A DNA stretch of 64,000 nt from CAVYGN01 sp964413265 (GCA_964413265.1 CAYPRX010000088.1:1-64000), one strand, 5' to 3'; counted from the stretch's first letter, positions 32,896-41,327 are shown. Notes: generated by a model from the sequence alone, not told the origin. Translations and numbers: made by a program.

Positions 32896-35031
32896 ATGAC
32901 GTTAAAACAGAAACTCACCTTATTTGTCCTGCTCGCAATTATTCTCCCGATCGTAGTGATTACGATTTTTTCAAGCATGCAGATTTATAAAAGCAGTGTC
33001 AATTCACAGCGGGAATATCTGAACCATATAGCTGCAAAAATTAACGATAATATAAACAATATCCGGGATAACTATACTATATCCCTGCGCGACTTTGCGG
33101 AAAATAACTATCTGAAGGATAAGATCAATTTTTACAGCAAATACTGGGAAAAGATAGATCCGGCCATACTGGAAGCTGATATTCTTCCGCTTAAGGATGA
33201 AATTGAGAAGTTTGCCCTTTCAAGGGATATTGAAAGCATTGCTGTTTACCGTAAGAGCTATGATAAATACAAAAAGGTAACGGTTGTAGGAAAGTCGACT
33301 TATATACCGGACGAGGTTTATATTGATTCATTGAAAAAATATTTTGCGAATTCATTTTATATGTTCACCTATGTAGTGTATTTGAATACATTCATACCGA
33401 TCGAGAAAAACGGACAGGAGATCGGATTAATCCTTATGCAGAAGAATTTCGACAGGCAGTATTTTACCAATACTGTTATTCAATATGGAGTGGATATAGC
33501 CGTCCAGGCCAGGGGAAGGTTTGTATTTTCTACCTTTCCAAATATTGAAAGCGTTGCTGAAAAATTCTCTCAGAATATCCCGGAAGTTCGATTCGGTTCC
33601 TATCAATACAGCAATGTCAGTTATAATTTTTTCGTTTATCCTCTTGATTTTGAGAATTCCATGGAGGGGAAGCTGTATATAGGAATGGAGCAGGGCAGCT
33701 ACCTGAAGAACGGCAATCCTATAAATTTTCAACTTTTTTTACTTACGATCATTTGCGTGATGATACCTGTTGTTACTTTTTATATATGGGGAAGCCGCCT
33801 CATCTCATCGATCCGCAGTCTGGAGGAAGCGACTAATGCCGTTACCCAGGGAAATTATGATCATCAGATTCTTTCTTCCAGGAATGATGAGCTGGGCTAT
33901 CTTTCTTATGTTTTTGATAAAATGGTATATGTTCTCAAGACCAATCATGAGATGCTGAATCAGAACAACAGAGAATTGGCGCTGCTCAATCATTATATTG
34001 ACGCAGTTTTCCAGAGCCTGATGGTAAATACTGTTGTTTTCGACCGTGAATACCGGATTATACTTGCAAATCAGAGCGCGAAAAGCGAGTTAAAATTTCC
34101 GGGTAATAATCCCTCTCTGCACCTGTTCGAAATACCCTTCTTTGCCGGACACAAGGAGGAATTGTCAGTCCTGGTTGAAAAAATATTCTGTGAGGCAACC
34201 CATGCTGTTCTCGATAAATTGAAATCCTCGAATAAGATTTATTCTGTTAACTTATACCCTGTAATAGAAAATGAGAATTCGGTGAACGGTATTATCATGG
34301 TTTTAATCGATATCACAGAGCATCTTTCACTGGAGAATGCAGTGATGAAGTCTGAAAAATTGGCCGCGGTCGGTCAGTTCGCTGCAGGGATTGCTCATGA
34401 AATAGGAAACCCGATGGGAATCATCTTAAATCATGTCCAGCTTATCGCAACAGGGAAACTATCCAAAGAGGAGGAGAGGGTATATATAGCCAGGGTTGAA
34501 TCTGAGGTTAAAAGGATCAATGTGTTGATCCAGCGTCTTTTAAGTTTCTCTCGAGATGAAACTCAAAGTATGGGCCTCATCAATCTTACCCAGCTTGTCC
34601 GCCAGATACTGGACCTTTTCGAGCCGAAATTCAAAGAGAAAAAGGTAAAATTGTCTCTTAATTTCCATTCGGATAGAATTATGATAAGGGGTAACACGGA
34701 TTCGCTCAAGCAGGTATTTTTTAATATTATTAACAACGCTATTCAGTCCATTCATCATCAGCATGGGAGGGTGGATGTAAATATTGAACGGGAAAAGGAG
34801 AAAACCCTTGTAAGCGTCCTGGACAACGGTACCGGAATAGAGGAAGAATACCTTGATAAAATATTCGATCCTTTCTTTACCAATAAGGGCAAAAATAATA
34901 CAGGGCTTGGCCTGCCGCTAAGCTATAACATCATGAAAAGACATTACGGAGATATCAACGTAAAAAGCAATGCAGGAAAGGGTACGGAAGTCGATATCAT
35001 ATTTCCTAATGGAGCGGGGCATGCAAAATAA
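32896..35031 (+). CDS. Membrane-bound sensor histidine kinase of the NtrB type
   Basis: 711 residues from ATG 32896 (AAGG box upstream; the frame continues to 32809 but that leader lacks a ribosome-binding site). Transmembrane helices lie at about 9-31 and 276-300, flanking a roughly 245-residue periplasmic sensor. HAMP (about 296-350) and PAS-like domains follow. The phospho-acceptor His501 is in GIAHEIGNPMG. HATPase boxes are the N box IINNAIQSI, DNGTGIEEEY and the TGLGLPLSYNIMKRHYG region. It overlaps the regulator gene by 11 bases, so the two act as a pair. The ligand is unknown; a sugar is inferred from the neighbours. Confidence 0.93.
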   Translation: MTLKQKLTLFVLLAIILPIVVITIFSSMQIYKSSVNSQREYLNHIAAKINDNINNIRDNYTISLRDFAENNYLKDKINFYSKYWEKIDPAILEADILPLKDEIEKFALSRDIESIAVYRKSYDKYKKVTVVGKSTYIPDEVYIDSLKKYFANSFYMFTYVVYLNTFIPIEKNGQEIGLILMQKNFDRQYFTNTVIQYGVDIAVQARGRFVFSTFPNIESVAEKFSQNIPEVRFGSYQYSNVSYNFFVYPLDFENSMEGKLYIGMEQGSYLKNGNPINFQLFLLTIICVMIPVVTFYIWGSRLISSIRSLEEATNAVTQGNYDHQILSSRNDELGYLSYVFDKMVYVLKTNHEMLNQNNRELALLNHYIDAVFQSLMVNTVVFDREYRIILANQSAKSELKFPGNNPSLHLFEIPFFAGHKEELSVLVEKIFCEATHAVLDKLKSSNKIYSVNLYPVIENENSVNGIIMVLIDITEHLSLENAVMKSEKLAAVGQFAAGIAHEIGNPMGIILNHVQLIATGKLSKEEERVYIARVESEVKRINVLIQRLLSFSRDETQSMGLINLTQLVRQILDLFEPKFKEKKVKLSLNFHSDRIMIRGNTDSLKQVFFNIINNAIQSIHHQHGRVDVNIEREKEKTLVSVLDNGTGIEEEYLDKIFDPFFTNKGKNNTGLGLPLSYNIMKRHYGDINVKSNAGKGTEVDIIFPNGAGHAK

Positions 35032-36334
35032 AAGTAATTTTAGAATACTTATAGTCGATGATGAGATAGGTATGAGCGAGGGTATGAAAAAAGTATTGAA
35101 TTTGGAGGGTTTTACAGTAAATACAACTGAAAGCGGCCTTGAAGCGGTCAAACTGATTCAAAGCGGCCTCTATAAACTCGTTTTTGTGGATTTAAAGCTT
35201 CCTGACATTGACGGTGTTGAGGTTGTAAGAAGGATAAACACTGAAAATGTGATAGTGGTGATAATTACAGCCTTTGCAACAGTTGAAACAGCCGTTACAG
35301 CTATGAAATGCGGAGCAGCAGATTACATTAAAAAACCATTTGATATTTCAGATATAATCGGGATTTCCGAGCGGTTCTACTTAAAAACGATGCTCAAAAG
35401 ACCAGAGGGAATTGAAAAAGAGGATGAGTATAAGATTGTTTATAAAAGCGGGGTAATGGAAGAAATTATAGAGAAAGTCAGGAAAATAAAGGATTGGGAC
35501 ATGCCTGTACTCATTCTAGGAGAAAGCGGGACCGGCAAAGAAATAATAGCCCGAATGATCCATTCTTCCGGGAAAAGGAGTTTAGAACCATTTGTAGCAG
35601 TAAACTGCGCAGCAATTCCGCATGATTTACTGGAAAGTGAATTGTTTGGTCATGAAAAGGGGGCTTTCACCGGTGCTTTACAGAGAAAACCCGGACGGTT
35701 TGAACTGGCCCGGGGAGGTGTGCTTTTTCTGGATGAAATAGGCGATATGAATATATCTCTTCAGTCGAAACTGCTTCGGGCGATTGAATCCAGGGTTTTT
35801 GAACCGGTTGGCAGTGTAAAACCTGTTGAATTTCATGCCAGGATAATCGCCTCTACCAACCAGAACCTGTCTGAATTGATCCGTAAGAAGAGGTTTCGGG
35901 AGGATCTGTATCACCGCTTAAACGGCGTGAAGATCATAATTCCACCTCTGCGAGAGAGGCAGGACGATATTGCTCCATTAATTGATTATTTCAAGGCCAA
36001 ATTTGAAACGATGTACAGGAAGGAAAAAATAAATATTTCGACGGAAGCGATGCGCAACCTCAAGAATTACAGCTGGTCGGGTAATGTGAGGGAATTGAAG
36101 AATTTGATAGAATCAGCAATTCTTCTTTCTGGTTCGAAGAGTATTCTTTTCCCTGAGGATTTTTCCATAGATTTTCCATTAGGTGACGATTTTTCTTCAG
36201 AGCTTGACGACAGGGAGAAAAAAAATATTCTGGAAGCATTATCCAGCAACCAGTTTAACCGATCCCTTGCGGCAAAGGCTTTAAAGATAAGCCGGAAAAC
36301 CTTATATAACAAGATGAAAAAATATTCTTTATGA
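35021..36334 (+). CDS. Sigma-54-dependent response regulator of the NtrC family
   Basis: 437 residues in three domains. The receiver has the phospho-acceptor Asp57 (VFVDLKLPDIDG). The AAA+ domain has GESGTGKE (from residue 167), the sigma-54 contact loop GAFTGA (214-219) and LFLDEIGDM. The C-terminal Fis-type helix-turn-helix is RSLAAKALKISRKTLYNKMKKY. ATG 35021 follows GGAG by six bases, inside the kinase gene. Two sigma-54 promoters lie just downstream, so its likely targets are the adjacent sugar genes. Confidence 0.95.
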   Translation: MQNKSNFRILIVDDEIGMSEGMKKVLNLEGFTVNTTESGLEAVKLIQSGLYKLVFVDLKLPDIDGVEVVRRINTENVIVVIITAFATVETAVTAMKCGAADYIKKPFDISDIIGISERFYLKTMLKRPEGIEKEDEYKIVYKSGVMEEIIEKVRKIKDWDMPVLILGESGTGKEIIARMIHSSGKRSLEPFVAVNCAAIPHDLLESELFGHEKGAFTGALQRKPGRFELARGGVLFLDEIGDMNISLQSKLLRAIESRVFEPVGSVKPVEFHARIIASTNQNLSELIRKKRFREDLYHRLNGVKIIIPPLRERQDDIAPLIDYFKAKFETMYRKEKINISTEAMRNLKNYSWSGNVRELKNLIESAILLSGSKSILFPEDFSIDFPLGDDFSSELDDREKKNILEALSSNQFNRSLAAKALKISRKTLYNKMKKYSL

Positions 36335-36382
36335 ATAATTTCGGTCTTATATATTTCATCTATTGACCTGCTTTGAGCAAAA

Positions 36383-36398
36383 TGGCATATGTTTTGCG
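36383..36398 (+). promoter_or_regulatory. Sigma-54 (-24/-12) promoter before the first binding-protein gene
   Basis: TGGCAT-N5-TTGCG matches the consensus TGGCAC-N5-TTGCA at 9 of 11 fixed positions, with the invariant GG (36384-36385) and GC (36396-36397) correctly spaced. Transcription would start near 36409, about 20 bases before the ATG at 36430. It lies 49 bases after the sigma-54 activator gene. Confidence 0.8.
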
Positions 36399-36429
36399 AA
36401 TACTTTATAGAAATATAAAGGGGTTTTTC

Positions 36430-37404
36430 ATGAAATCATCAAGTAAGCTTTATGTGATAAATTTATTGTGCTCAGCGATTTTACTGGTGGTTCTTCTTCC
36501 CGGATTGGCGCTGCAAAAAGAATCAAAGAAAAAACTCGCATTTGTAATGATCCCTAAGGGAGTGAACCCGTATTTTGATCCCTGCTTTGAGGGATTTCAT
36601 GATGCCGGGTTAAAATATAATGTAAACGTGGAAATGATCAGCCCGCCGAAGTTTGATCTGGCCCTTCAGGTCGAAGTTATTGAAGACCAGATAGCGCAGA
36701 AGGTTGACGGCATAGCGATATCAGCCGTTCAGGATTCCGGTTTGTCAGCTTCGATTGATAAGGCTATAAAATCCGGCATAAAAGTGATAACATTCGATGC
36801 GCCTGCGCCTTCTACAAGGGCAATGAGCTATGTGGGTACAGACAATTATCAGGCCGGCTACCAGGCCGGGAAAAAGCTGATTTCACTTTTCAGGCAGAAA
36901 TCCGGAGAGATTGCGGTACTGCAGGGAGGTATTGAGGCAGCGAACTTAAACCTGAGGGTAAAAGGCCTGAAACAAGCGTTATCTGACATGGCCCCGAACA
37001 TCCGAATTATGGCGGTAGAAGATACAACCAGCGATTATGCAATTGCGGTAAGTAAAACGGAGGAGCTGATCAAAAACTATCAGAAGCTGAAAGCTATCAT
37101 TGCGGTTTCAGCTTATGAAGGCCCGGCAGCGGCTCTGGCTGTAAAGGAATGCGGCAGGAAAGATATTATAATCGGCGGTTTTGATGATTTAAAGGACACG
37201 CTGAAGGGAATCAGGAATGGGGATATCAGCTTTACCATCGTACAGAGTACGTATAAAATGGGGTGGCTTTCCTTCATTCTTCTCCTGGATCTGGTTAATA
37301 ATAAAAGTGTTCCTCAGGTTGTCGACACGGGTATTGTTATAGTCGATAAAAACAATATTGACAGCTATGCCTTGGAAATGAGGAAAATTATTGATAAGTA
37401 TTAA
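36430..37404 (+). CDS. Periplasmic sugar-type binding protein (RbsB-like), not followed by its own transporter genes
   Basis: 324 residues with a membrane-spanning signal sequence (about 1-28), then a two-lobed periplasmic-binding fold: KLAFVMIPKGVNPYFDPCFEGFHDAG at the start, DGIAISAVQDSGLSASIDKAIKSGIKVITFDAPAP, VGTDNYQAGYQAGKKL and a C-terminal IIIGGFDDLKDTLKGI. An AAAGGGG box precedes ATG 36430. It has its own sigma-54 promoter. It may deliver ligand to the importer nearby or present it to the histidine kinase; this is inference. Confidence 0.88.
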   Translation: MKSSSKLYVINLLCSAILLVVLLPGLALQKESKKKLAFVMIPKGVNPYFDPCFEGFHDAGLKYNVNVEMISPPKFDLALQVEVIEDQIAQKVDGIAISAVQDSGLSASIDKAIKSGIKVITFDAPAPSTRAMSYVGTDNYQAGYQAGKKLISLFRQKSGEIAVLQGGIEAANLNLRVKGLKQALSDMAPNIRIMAVEDTTSDYAIAVSKTEELIKNYQKLKAIIAVSAYEGPAAALAVKECGRKDIIIGGFDDLKDTLKGIRNGDISFTIVQSTYKMGWLSFILLLDLVNNKSVPQVVDTGIVIVDKNNIDSYALEMRKIIDKY

Positions 37405-37421
37405 TTTCACTTCACTTGAAT

Positions 37422-37471
37422 ATGACTCAGGATAATTACTCAATATTGCTCACAATTACTCATTATGGGTA
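37422..37471 (+). promoter_or_regulatory. Phased ACTCA-type repeats, likely activator-binding site
   Basis: Four related octamers occur: ATGACTCA (37422), ATTACTCA (37435), ATTGCTCA (37445) and ATTACTCA (37455), the last three exactly 10 bp apart. The last overlaps a dyad TACTCA-TTA-TGGGTA (37457-37471). They lie about 115-155 bp upstream of the sigma-54 promoter, the usual distance for NtrC-type upstream sites. Binding by the adjacent regulator is inferred. Confidence 0.55.
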
Positions 37472-37575
37472 AATTATGAAAATCAATTTACGAGGCTGCA
37501 TTTTATGATTATGTTACATTTTCTATTTATATGAGAAATAATAATTTGTGATATTAATTGGTTATGGGGCAATCT

Positions 37576-37591
37576 TGGCACTTTAGTTGCA
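37576..37591 (+). promoter_or_regulatory. Perfect sigma-54 (-24/-12) promoter of the ABC importer genes
   Basis: TGGCAC (37576-37581), five bases TTTAG, then TTGCA (37587-37591) match the consensus at all 11 positions. Transcription would start near 37602, leaving a leader of about 160 bases before the second binding-protein gene. Confidence 0.88.
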
Positions 37592-37649
37592 TGATAATAA
37601 AATAATTCTGTTTATACTTTAAAGATAATCATAAGGTCGAAAAATTTGC

Positions 37650-37678
37650 TTGACATTTAAAAATCTGAAAAGTAATAT
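37650..37678 (+). promoter_or_regulatory. Possible secondary sigma-70 promoter of the ABC importer genes
   Basis: A perfect TTGACA (37650-37655) is 17 bp from TAATAT (37673-37678, four of six). It lies downstream of the sigma-54 promoter and could give basal expression of the importer. Confidence 0.45.
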
Positions 37679-37762
37679 TAAATAATTTTGAAGAGGAGGT
37701 ATGTTTCCGGGTAATAACCGGCAACCGAGAAATATAATAAAATTCTGATAAGGAGGATGGTT

Positions 37763-38755
37763 ATGTTAAAATACCTGATTTCTGTGTTTGTGCTTTTTAG
37801 TGCTGTTTTATTATCACCCTGTGCCTACTCGGCGGATGCGAAGAAGCAGTTTGAAGGGATCACAATCACATTTTTCTGCGGTGGTACCGAAGGCGGAGCT
37901 TTTGAATCCGTCGTTTACAGGGGAGCTAAGGCCGCCGAAAACGACCTCGGCTGCAAGATCGAATATATCTGGTCTGACTGGCTGCCTGACAAGATGATAG
38001 CCCAGTTCAAGGACGCTGTGGCAAGAAGGCCTGACGGCATAGCCATTATGGGACATCCAGGTGTTGCTGCATTTATGCCGCTTGTCGAAGAAGCTGAAAA
38101 GAAAGGGATCATAGTCACGAGTATGAACACCACCCTTCCGGAAATCGAGGCCAAATATAAGAACAACGGCTTCGGTTATGTAGGCCAGGAACTCTATGCT
38201 TCGGGCCTGCTCCTGGGCAAGGGCGCAGCGGAACGAGCCGGCCTTAAAAAAGGCGACCGGGCCATGGTTTGGGGGCTTCTGAGCCAGCCGACAAGAGGTT
38301 TGAGGACAAAGGGTTGCGTAGATGCCCTCAAAGAACTTGGAATAACTGTCGACTACTATGAAATATCGGACGCCATCAATGCTGACGCTTCGCAGGGTAC
38401 TCCGGTTGTCACAAGTTATATCTCAGCGCATCCTGATGTCAAACTGATAATAACTGATCATGGCAACCTGACTTCTACACTACCCACCTATTTGAAAGCT
38501 GCGAAGAAAAAACCCGGCGAGATCTTTGGTGCAGGGTTCGATCTGGGTGCCGCTACTGTAGACGGAATCAAGGGTGGCTGGATCGGAGCTGTGCTGGATC
38601 AGCAGGAATGGCTGCAGGGTTATCTGCCCGTTCTGCAGATCTGCCTCAATAAAAAATACGGGTTTTCGGGACTGCACATAGATACCGGCGCGGCTATTAT
38701 TGATAAGAACAATATCGAACTTGTCGCTCCTTTGGCAAAAGCTGGTATAAGATGA
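37763..38755 (+). CDS. ABC transporter substrate-binding protein, sugar type
   Basis: 330 residues with a signal peptide (1-22, ending CAYSA; the Cys is followed by Ala-Tyr-Ser, not a clear lipobox). The mature part is a periplasmic-binding fold: ITITFFCGGTEGGAFESVVYRGAKAAENDLG, DGIAIMGHPGVAAFMPLVEEAEKKGI, GYVGQELYASGLLLGKGAAERAG and GEIFGAGFDLGAATVDGIKGGWIGAVLDQQ. ATG 37763 is six bases after AGGAGG. Its stop overlaps the ATPase start (ATGA). It is only distantly like the preceding binding protein. Confidence 0.92.
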   Translation: MLKYLISVFVLFSAVLLSPCAYSADAKKQFEGITITFFCGGTEGGAFESVVYRGAKAAENDLGCKIEYIWSDWLPDKMIAQFKDAVARRPDGIAIMGHPGVAAFMPLVEEAEKKGIIVTSMNTTLPEIEAKYKNNGFGYVGQELYASGLLLGKGAAERAGLKKGDRAMVWGLLSQPTRGLRTKGCVDALKELGITVDYYEISDAINADASQGTPVVTSYISAHPDVKLIITDHGNLTSTLPTYLKAAKKKPGEIFGAGFDLGAATVDGIKGGWIGAVLDQQEWLQGYLPVLQICLNKKYGFSGLHIDTGAAIIDKNNIELVAPLAKAGIR

Positions 38756-39525
38756 ATCACCGGCAGGATGAGGTGGAACTGCTCAGGCTAAAGAATATCT
38801 ATAAATCATTCGGTGAAGTAAAAGTTCTGAGAGATATTGACTTCCATGTAGGAAAGAATGAGATTGTCGGTCTTGTAGGTGACAACGGCGCGGGGAAATC
38901 AACCCTGATAAAAATCATAACCGGGGTCCACCTTCCGACAGCGGGTGATATCTACTACAAGGGAGAAAGGATCACTATACATTCTGTCAAAAGATCCAGG
39001 GAGCTGGGGATTGAGACGGTTTATCAGGAAAGAGCGCTGGCGGACCAGCAGTCTATGTGGAGGAACTTATTTGCCGGAAGAGAGGTGGTTGATGCCCTGG
39101 GTTTTTTAAAAGTTAAAGAAGAAAGGGCTCAGACGGAAAGGCTTCTCAGGGAGCAGATGGGGTATACTTCAGAGGCTGTGACTGTTGAATCCGATGTGAA
39201 ATATCTTTCCGGTGGTGAAAAGCAGGGTATAGCTATCAGCAGGGCTCTATTCTTCAACGCTGATCTGATTATTCTAGACGAACCCACGACAGGGCTTTCC
39301 CTCTCCGAAACACAAAAGGTGCTCGATATGGTGACCACCATAAAGAGAATGGGGAAGTCGGCTATTTTCATCTCTCATAATATTTACTATGTATACCCTG
39401 TTGTGGACAGGTTCGTTATACTTGACAGGGGAAAGATTGCGGGAGATATCTTAAAAAAGGATATTACCCAGGAAGACCTGGTGAGCAGAATGCTTCATCT
39501 TGCCAAAACCGGAACTCTAACATGA
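38752..39525 (+). CDS. Sugar ABC transporter ATPase, single ABC domain (FrcA-like)
   Basis: 257 residues with one ABC domain: Walker A GDNGAGKST, signature YLSGGEKQGIAISRAL, Walker B ADLIILDEPT, and a switch His (ISHN). Most RbsA-type sugar ATPases are two fused domains of about 500 residues; this one is single, like FrcA for fructose, mannose and ribose, so it probably works as a homodimer. ATGA overlap with the binding-protein gene. Family is secure; the substrate is not. Confidence 0.93.
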   Translation: MNHRQDEVELLRLKNIYKSFGEVKVLRDIDFHVGKNEIVGLVGDNGAGKSTLIKIITGVHLPTAGDIYYKGERITIHSVKRSRELGIETVYQERALADQQSMWRNLFAGREVVDALGFLKVKEERAQTERLLREQMGYTSEAVTVESDVKYLSGGEKQGIAISRALFFNADLIILDEPTTGLSLSETQKVLDMVTTIKRMGKSAIFISHNIYYVYPVVDRFVILDRGKIAGDILKKDITQEDLVSRMLHLAKTGTLT

Positions 39526-39528
39526 AAA

Positions 39529-39561
39529 AAATGGCCTGTCCGCATCGCGGACAGGCCATTT
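39529..39561 (+). terminator. Strong hairpin between ATPase and permease genes
   Basis: AAATGGCCTGTCCGC (39529-39543) pairs perfectly with GCGGACAGGCCATTT (39547-39561), a 15-bp stem with a three-base loop. It begins four bases after the ATPase stop. Only a short T-stretch follows, so it is likely an attenuator or 3'-end stabiliser that sets the permease level below that of the binding protein, rather than a full stop. Confidence 0.7.
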
Positions 39562-39596
39562 ATACAGCCAAAATATAATATTATCAGGGGTTCCCT

Positions 39597-40568
39597 ATGA
39601 AAAAACGTGACTACAGGCTCATGCTAAAGGGTTTGAAATTAGAAATAAGCATATTTATCGTTTTTATTATAGTCTATGGGGTATTCCTCATAGGTAACCC
39701 CAGGGTTTTTACAAATTACGATATTTATTATTCCTTCATGTCCACCATCCCCTTTACCGGGATCCTGGCCCTTGCGATGACATTTGTAGTGATTCTGGGG
39801 GAGATTGACCTTTCATTCCCTTCCGTCCTGGCATTTTGTGGCTGGATATTCGGGACTGTATTTGTTATTTCAAAAAATATCTGGCTTGCCGCATTATGCT
39901 GTTTCTCAACAGGCATCGCTGCAGGATTTCTTAACTCCCTGCTTATTGTGAAGATAGGGATACCATCGATTGTGGCGACAATCGGGACTCAGTTTTTTTT
40001 CCGGGGGCTTGTAAATGTTGTGGCACAGGGAAACGGCATAGCCCTGGTGGATGCTAAAACCACTATTTTCTACAACCTCTGTGTAGGGAGGATAGGTGAT
40101 GAAGTTCCGGCACAGGCCGTATGGTTCCTTGTATTGGGAATAGGATTCTGGCTTCTCCTTAAAAGACATAAGTTCGGATCCCATGTTCTTTTTGTCGGCG
40201 ATAACAAGGACAGTGCACGGATGATGGGTATTAACAACGATATGATAAAGACAGTAGTTTTCGTTCTGATGGGAGTAATAACCGCTTTTGTTTCGATATT
40301 GTCGAACCTGGAAGTAACCTATTTTTATCCCAACCAGGGACAGGGCTATCTACTGACCACACTGGCTGCTGTTTTTATTGGAGGCACGTCAGTTTTCGGG
40401 GGCATGGGTTCAATGTTCGGAACCTTCATAGGTGCGCTTATTATCGGTTCTCTTGAGGCAGGAATTATCGCTCTGGGTATGTCAGGGTTCTGGATCCAGC
40501 TTATCTACGGTGCCATCATTATGGTATCGGTGACTATATATGCAGTTATGCAGCCAAAAAAGGGTTAA
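39597..40568 (+). CDS. Sugar ABC transporter permease (RbsC/FrcC family)
   Basis: 323 residues with about eight to ten transmembrane helices. Family motifs include GILALAMTFVVILGEIDLSFPSV, AGFLNSLLIVKIGIPSIVATIGTQFFFRG and LTTLAAVFIGGTSVFGGMGSMFGTFIGALIIGSLEAGI. The conserved EAA-like cytoplasmic piece reads GDNKDSARMMGINNDMIKT. AGGGG lies six bases before the ATG. It completes a binding-protein/ATPase/permease importer, and a terminator follows. Confidence 0.94.
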   Translation: MKKRDYRLMLKGLKLEISIFIVFIIVYGVFLIGNPRVFTNYDIYYSFMSTIPFTGILALAMTFVVILGEIDLSFPSVLAFCGWIFGTVFVISKNIWLAALCCFSTGIAAGFLNSLLIVKIGIPSIVATIGTQFFFRGLVNVVAQGNGIALVDAKTTIFYNLCVGRIGDEVPAQAVWFLVLGIGFWLLLKRHKFGSHVLFVGDNKDSARMMGINNDMIKTVVFVLMGVITAFVSILSNLEVTYFYPNQGQGYLLTTLAAVFIGGTSVFGGMGSMFGTFIGALIIGSLEAGIIALGMSGFWIQLIYGAIIMVSVTIYAVMQPKKG

Positions 40569-40622
40569 AAGAAGCTAATTGAACGCTGAAGGGTTACCGG
40601 ATAAAATCCTATATCGCAGCGG

Positions 40623-40673
40623 GGGGCAGTAGTAAGAGTGGGGTCAGATCTTATCTGCTGCCCCTATTTTTTT
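40623..40673 (+). terminator. Rho-independent terminator of the sugar importer operon
   Basis: GGGGCAG (40623-40629) pairs with CTGCCCC (40658-40664), with further pairing inside the loop (GTAAGA with TCTTAT), followed by TATTTTTTTT (40665-40673). It lies 55 bases after the permease stop and overlaps the 3' end of the oxidoreductase gene on the other strand. Confidence 0.75.
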
Positions 40674-41231
40674 TAAGAGCCAGGATATTTTCTTTCCAAG
40701 ATCATGCATGGTCTCCATACCTTCTTTATCCCCTTCGACATCTCCGATATTTCTTCCATAGCCGATATTCCAGTACTTTGAACCGGGTATAATCATTCCC
40801 CCAATTAAAAAGAAATGATTTATCGTGTCGAAAGTATGAATTGCTCCAGCACGCCTGACAGCGACTACTGCCGCTCCGACCTTGTATGAGAACATGCAGT
40901 CATTTGCTCTGGAAACGTAGCCGGTCCTGTCAATAAAGGCCTTTATTTCGGAAGTAACGTCTGCGAAATAAGTGGGAGAACCTATGATAATACCGTCTGC
41001 CCTGCTCATTTTATCTATGCATTCGTTTACTATATCGTCATCAAAGGCGCATTTTCTGTTTTTATTTTTAAAGCACTTCAGGCAGGCGATACAGCCATGG
41101 ATTTTTTTCCCGGCAAACTGGTAAAGTTCAGTTTCAATACCCTCATTTTCAATTTCCTTCAGGACCGTTTTCAGCAATATTGCGGTATTGCCGTCTTTCC
41201 TGGGGCTTCCATTAAATGCTACTACTTTCAT
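40644..41231 (-). CDS. NAD(P)H-dependent FMN reductase-like flavoprotein
   Basis: 195 residues of the flavodoxin-fold, NADPH-dependent FMN reductase family. The FMN-phosphate loop GSPRKDGNT is at the N-terminus. CIACLKC with a further Cys in NRKCAFDD is like the cysteine cluster of iron-sulfur flavoproteins, though the spacing alone does not prove a 4Fe-4S centre. GSPTYFADVTSEIKAFIDR is the flavin-side loop. AAGGAG precedes the ATG. It converges with the permease gene. Confidence 0.9.
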   Translation of the reverse strand: MKVVAFNGSPRKDGNTAILLKTVLKEIENEGIETELYQFAGKKIHGCIACLKCFKNKNRKCAFDDDIVNECIDKMSRADGIIIGSPTYFADVTSEIKAFIDRTGYVSRANDCMFSYKVGAAVVAVRRAGAIHTFDTINHFFLIGGMIIPGSKYWNIGYGRNIGDVEGDKEGMETMHDLGKKISWLLKKIGAADKI

Positions 41232-41327
41232 GATATCTCCTTATTTGACTTCCCGCTTACAAAATAATAGTATAAAGACTCTTTATTTTCTTCGCCATTT
41301 TAATGTCATTGGGAGGATCATACCATT

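Larger units (their letters stand above)
37405..37762 (+). other. Regulatory intergenic region between the two binding-protein genes
   Basis: 358 bases without a credible gene. It contains, in order, a cluster of ACTCA-type repeats (37422-37471), a perfect sigma-54 promoter (37576-37591), a possible sigma-70 promoter (37650-37678) and an untranslated leader of about 160 bases. The leader holds an AGGAGG (37694-37699) not tied to the main gene and a small CCGG/CCGG hairpin (37707-37721). The sequence is AT-rich. Confidence 0.8.

Noticed and set aside
37701..37748. 15-codon leader peptide before the importer genes
   Set aside because: AGGAGG is only one base from the ATG, and there are no repeated regulatory codons; kept only as a low-interest note.
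40644..40673. Terminator hairpin as part of the oxidoreductase gene's own 3' control
   Set aside because: The T-run lies on the plus-strand side, so it fits the permease transcript; on the minus strand it would be inside the coding region.
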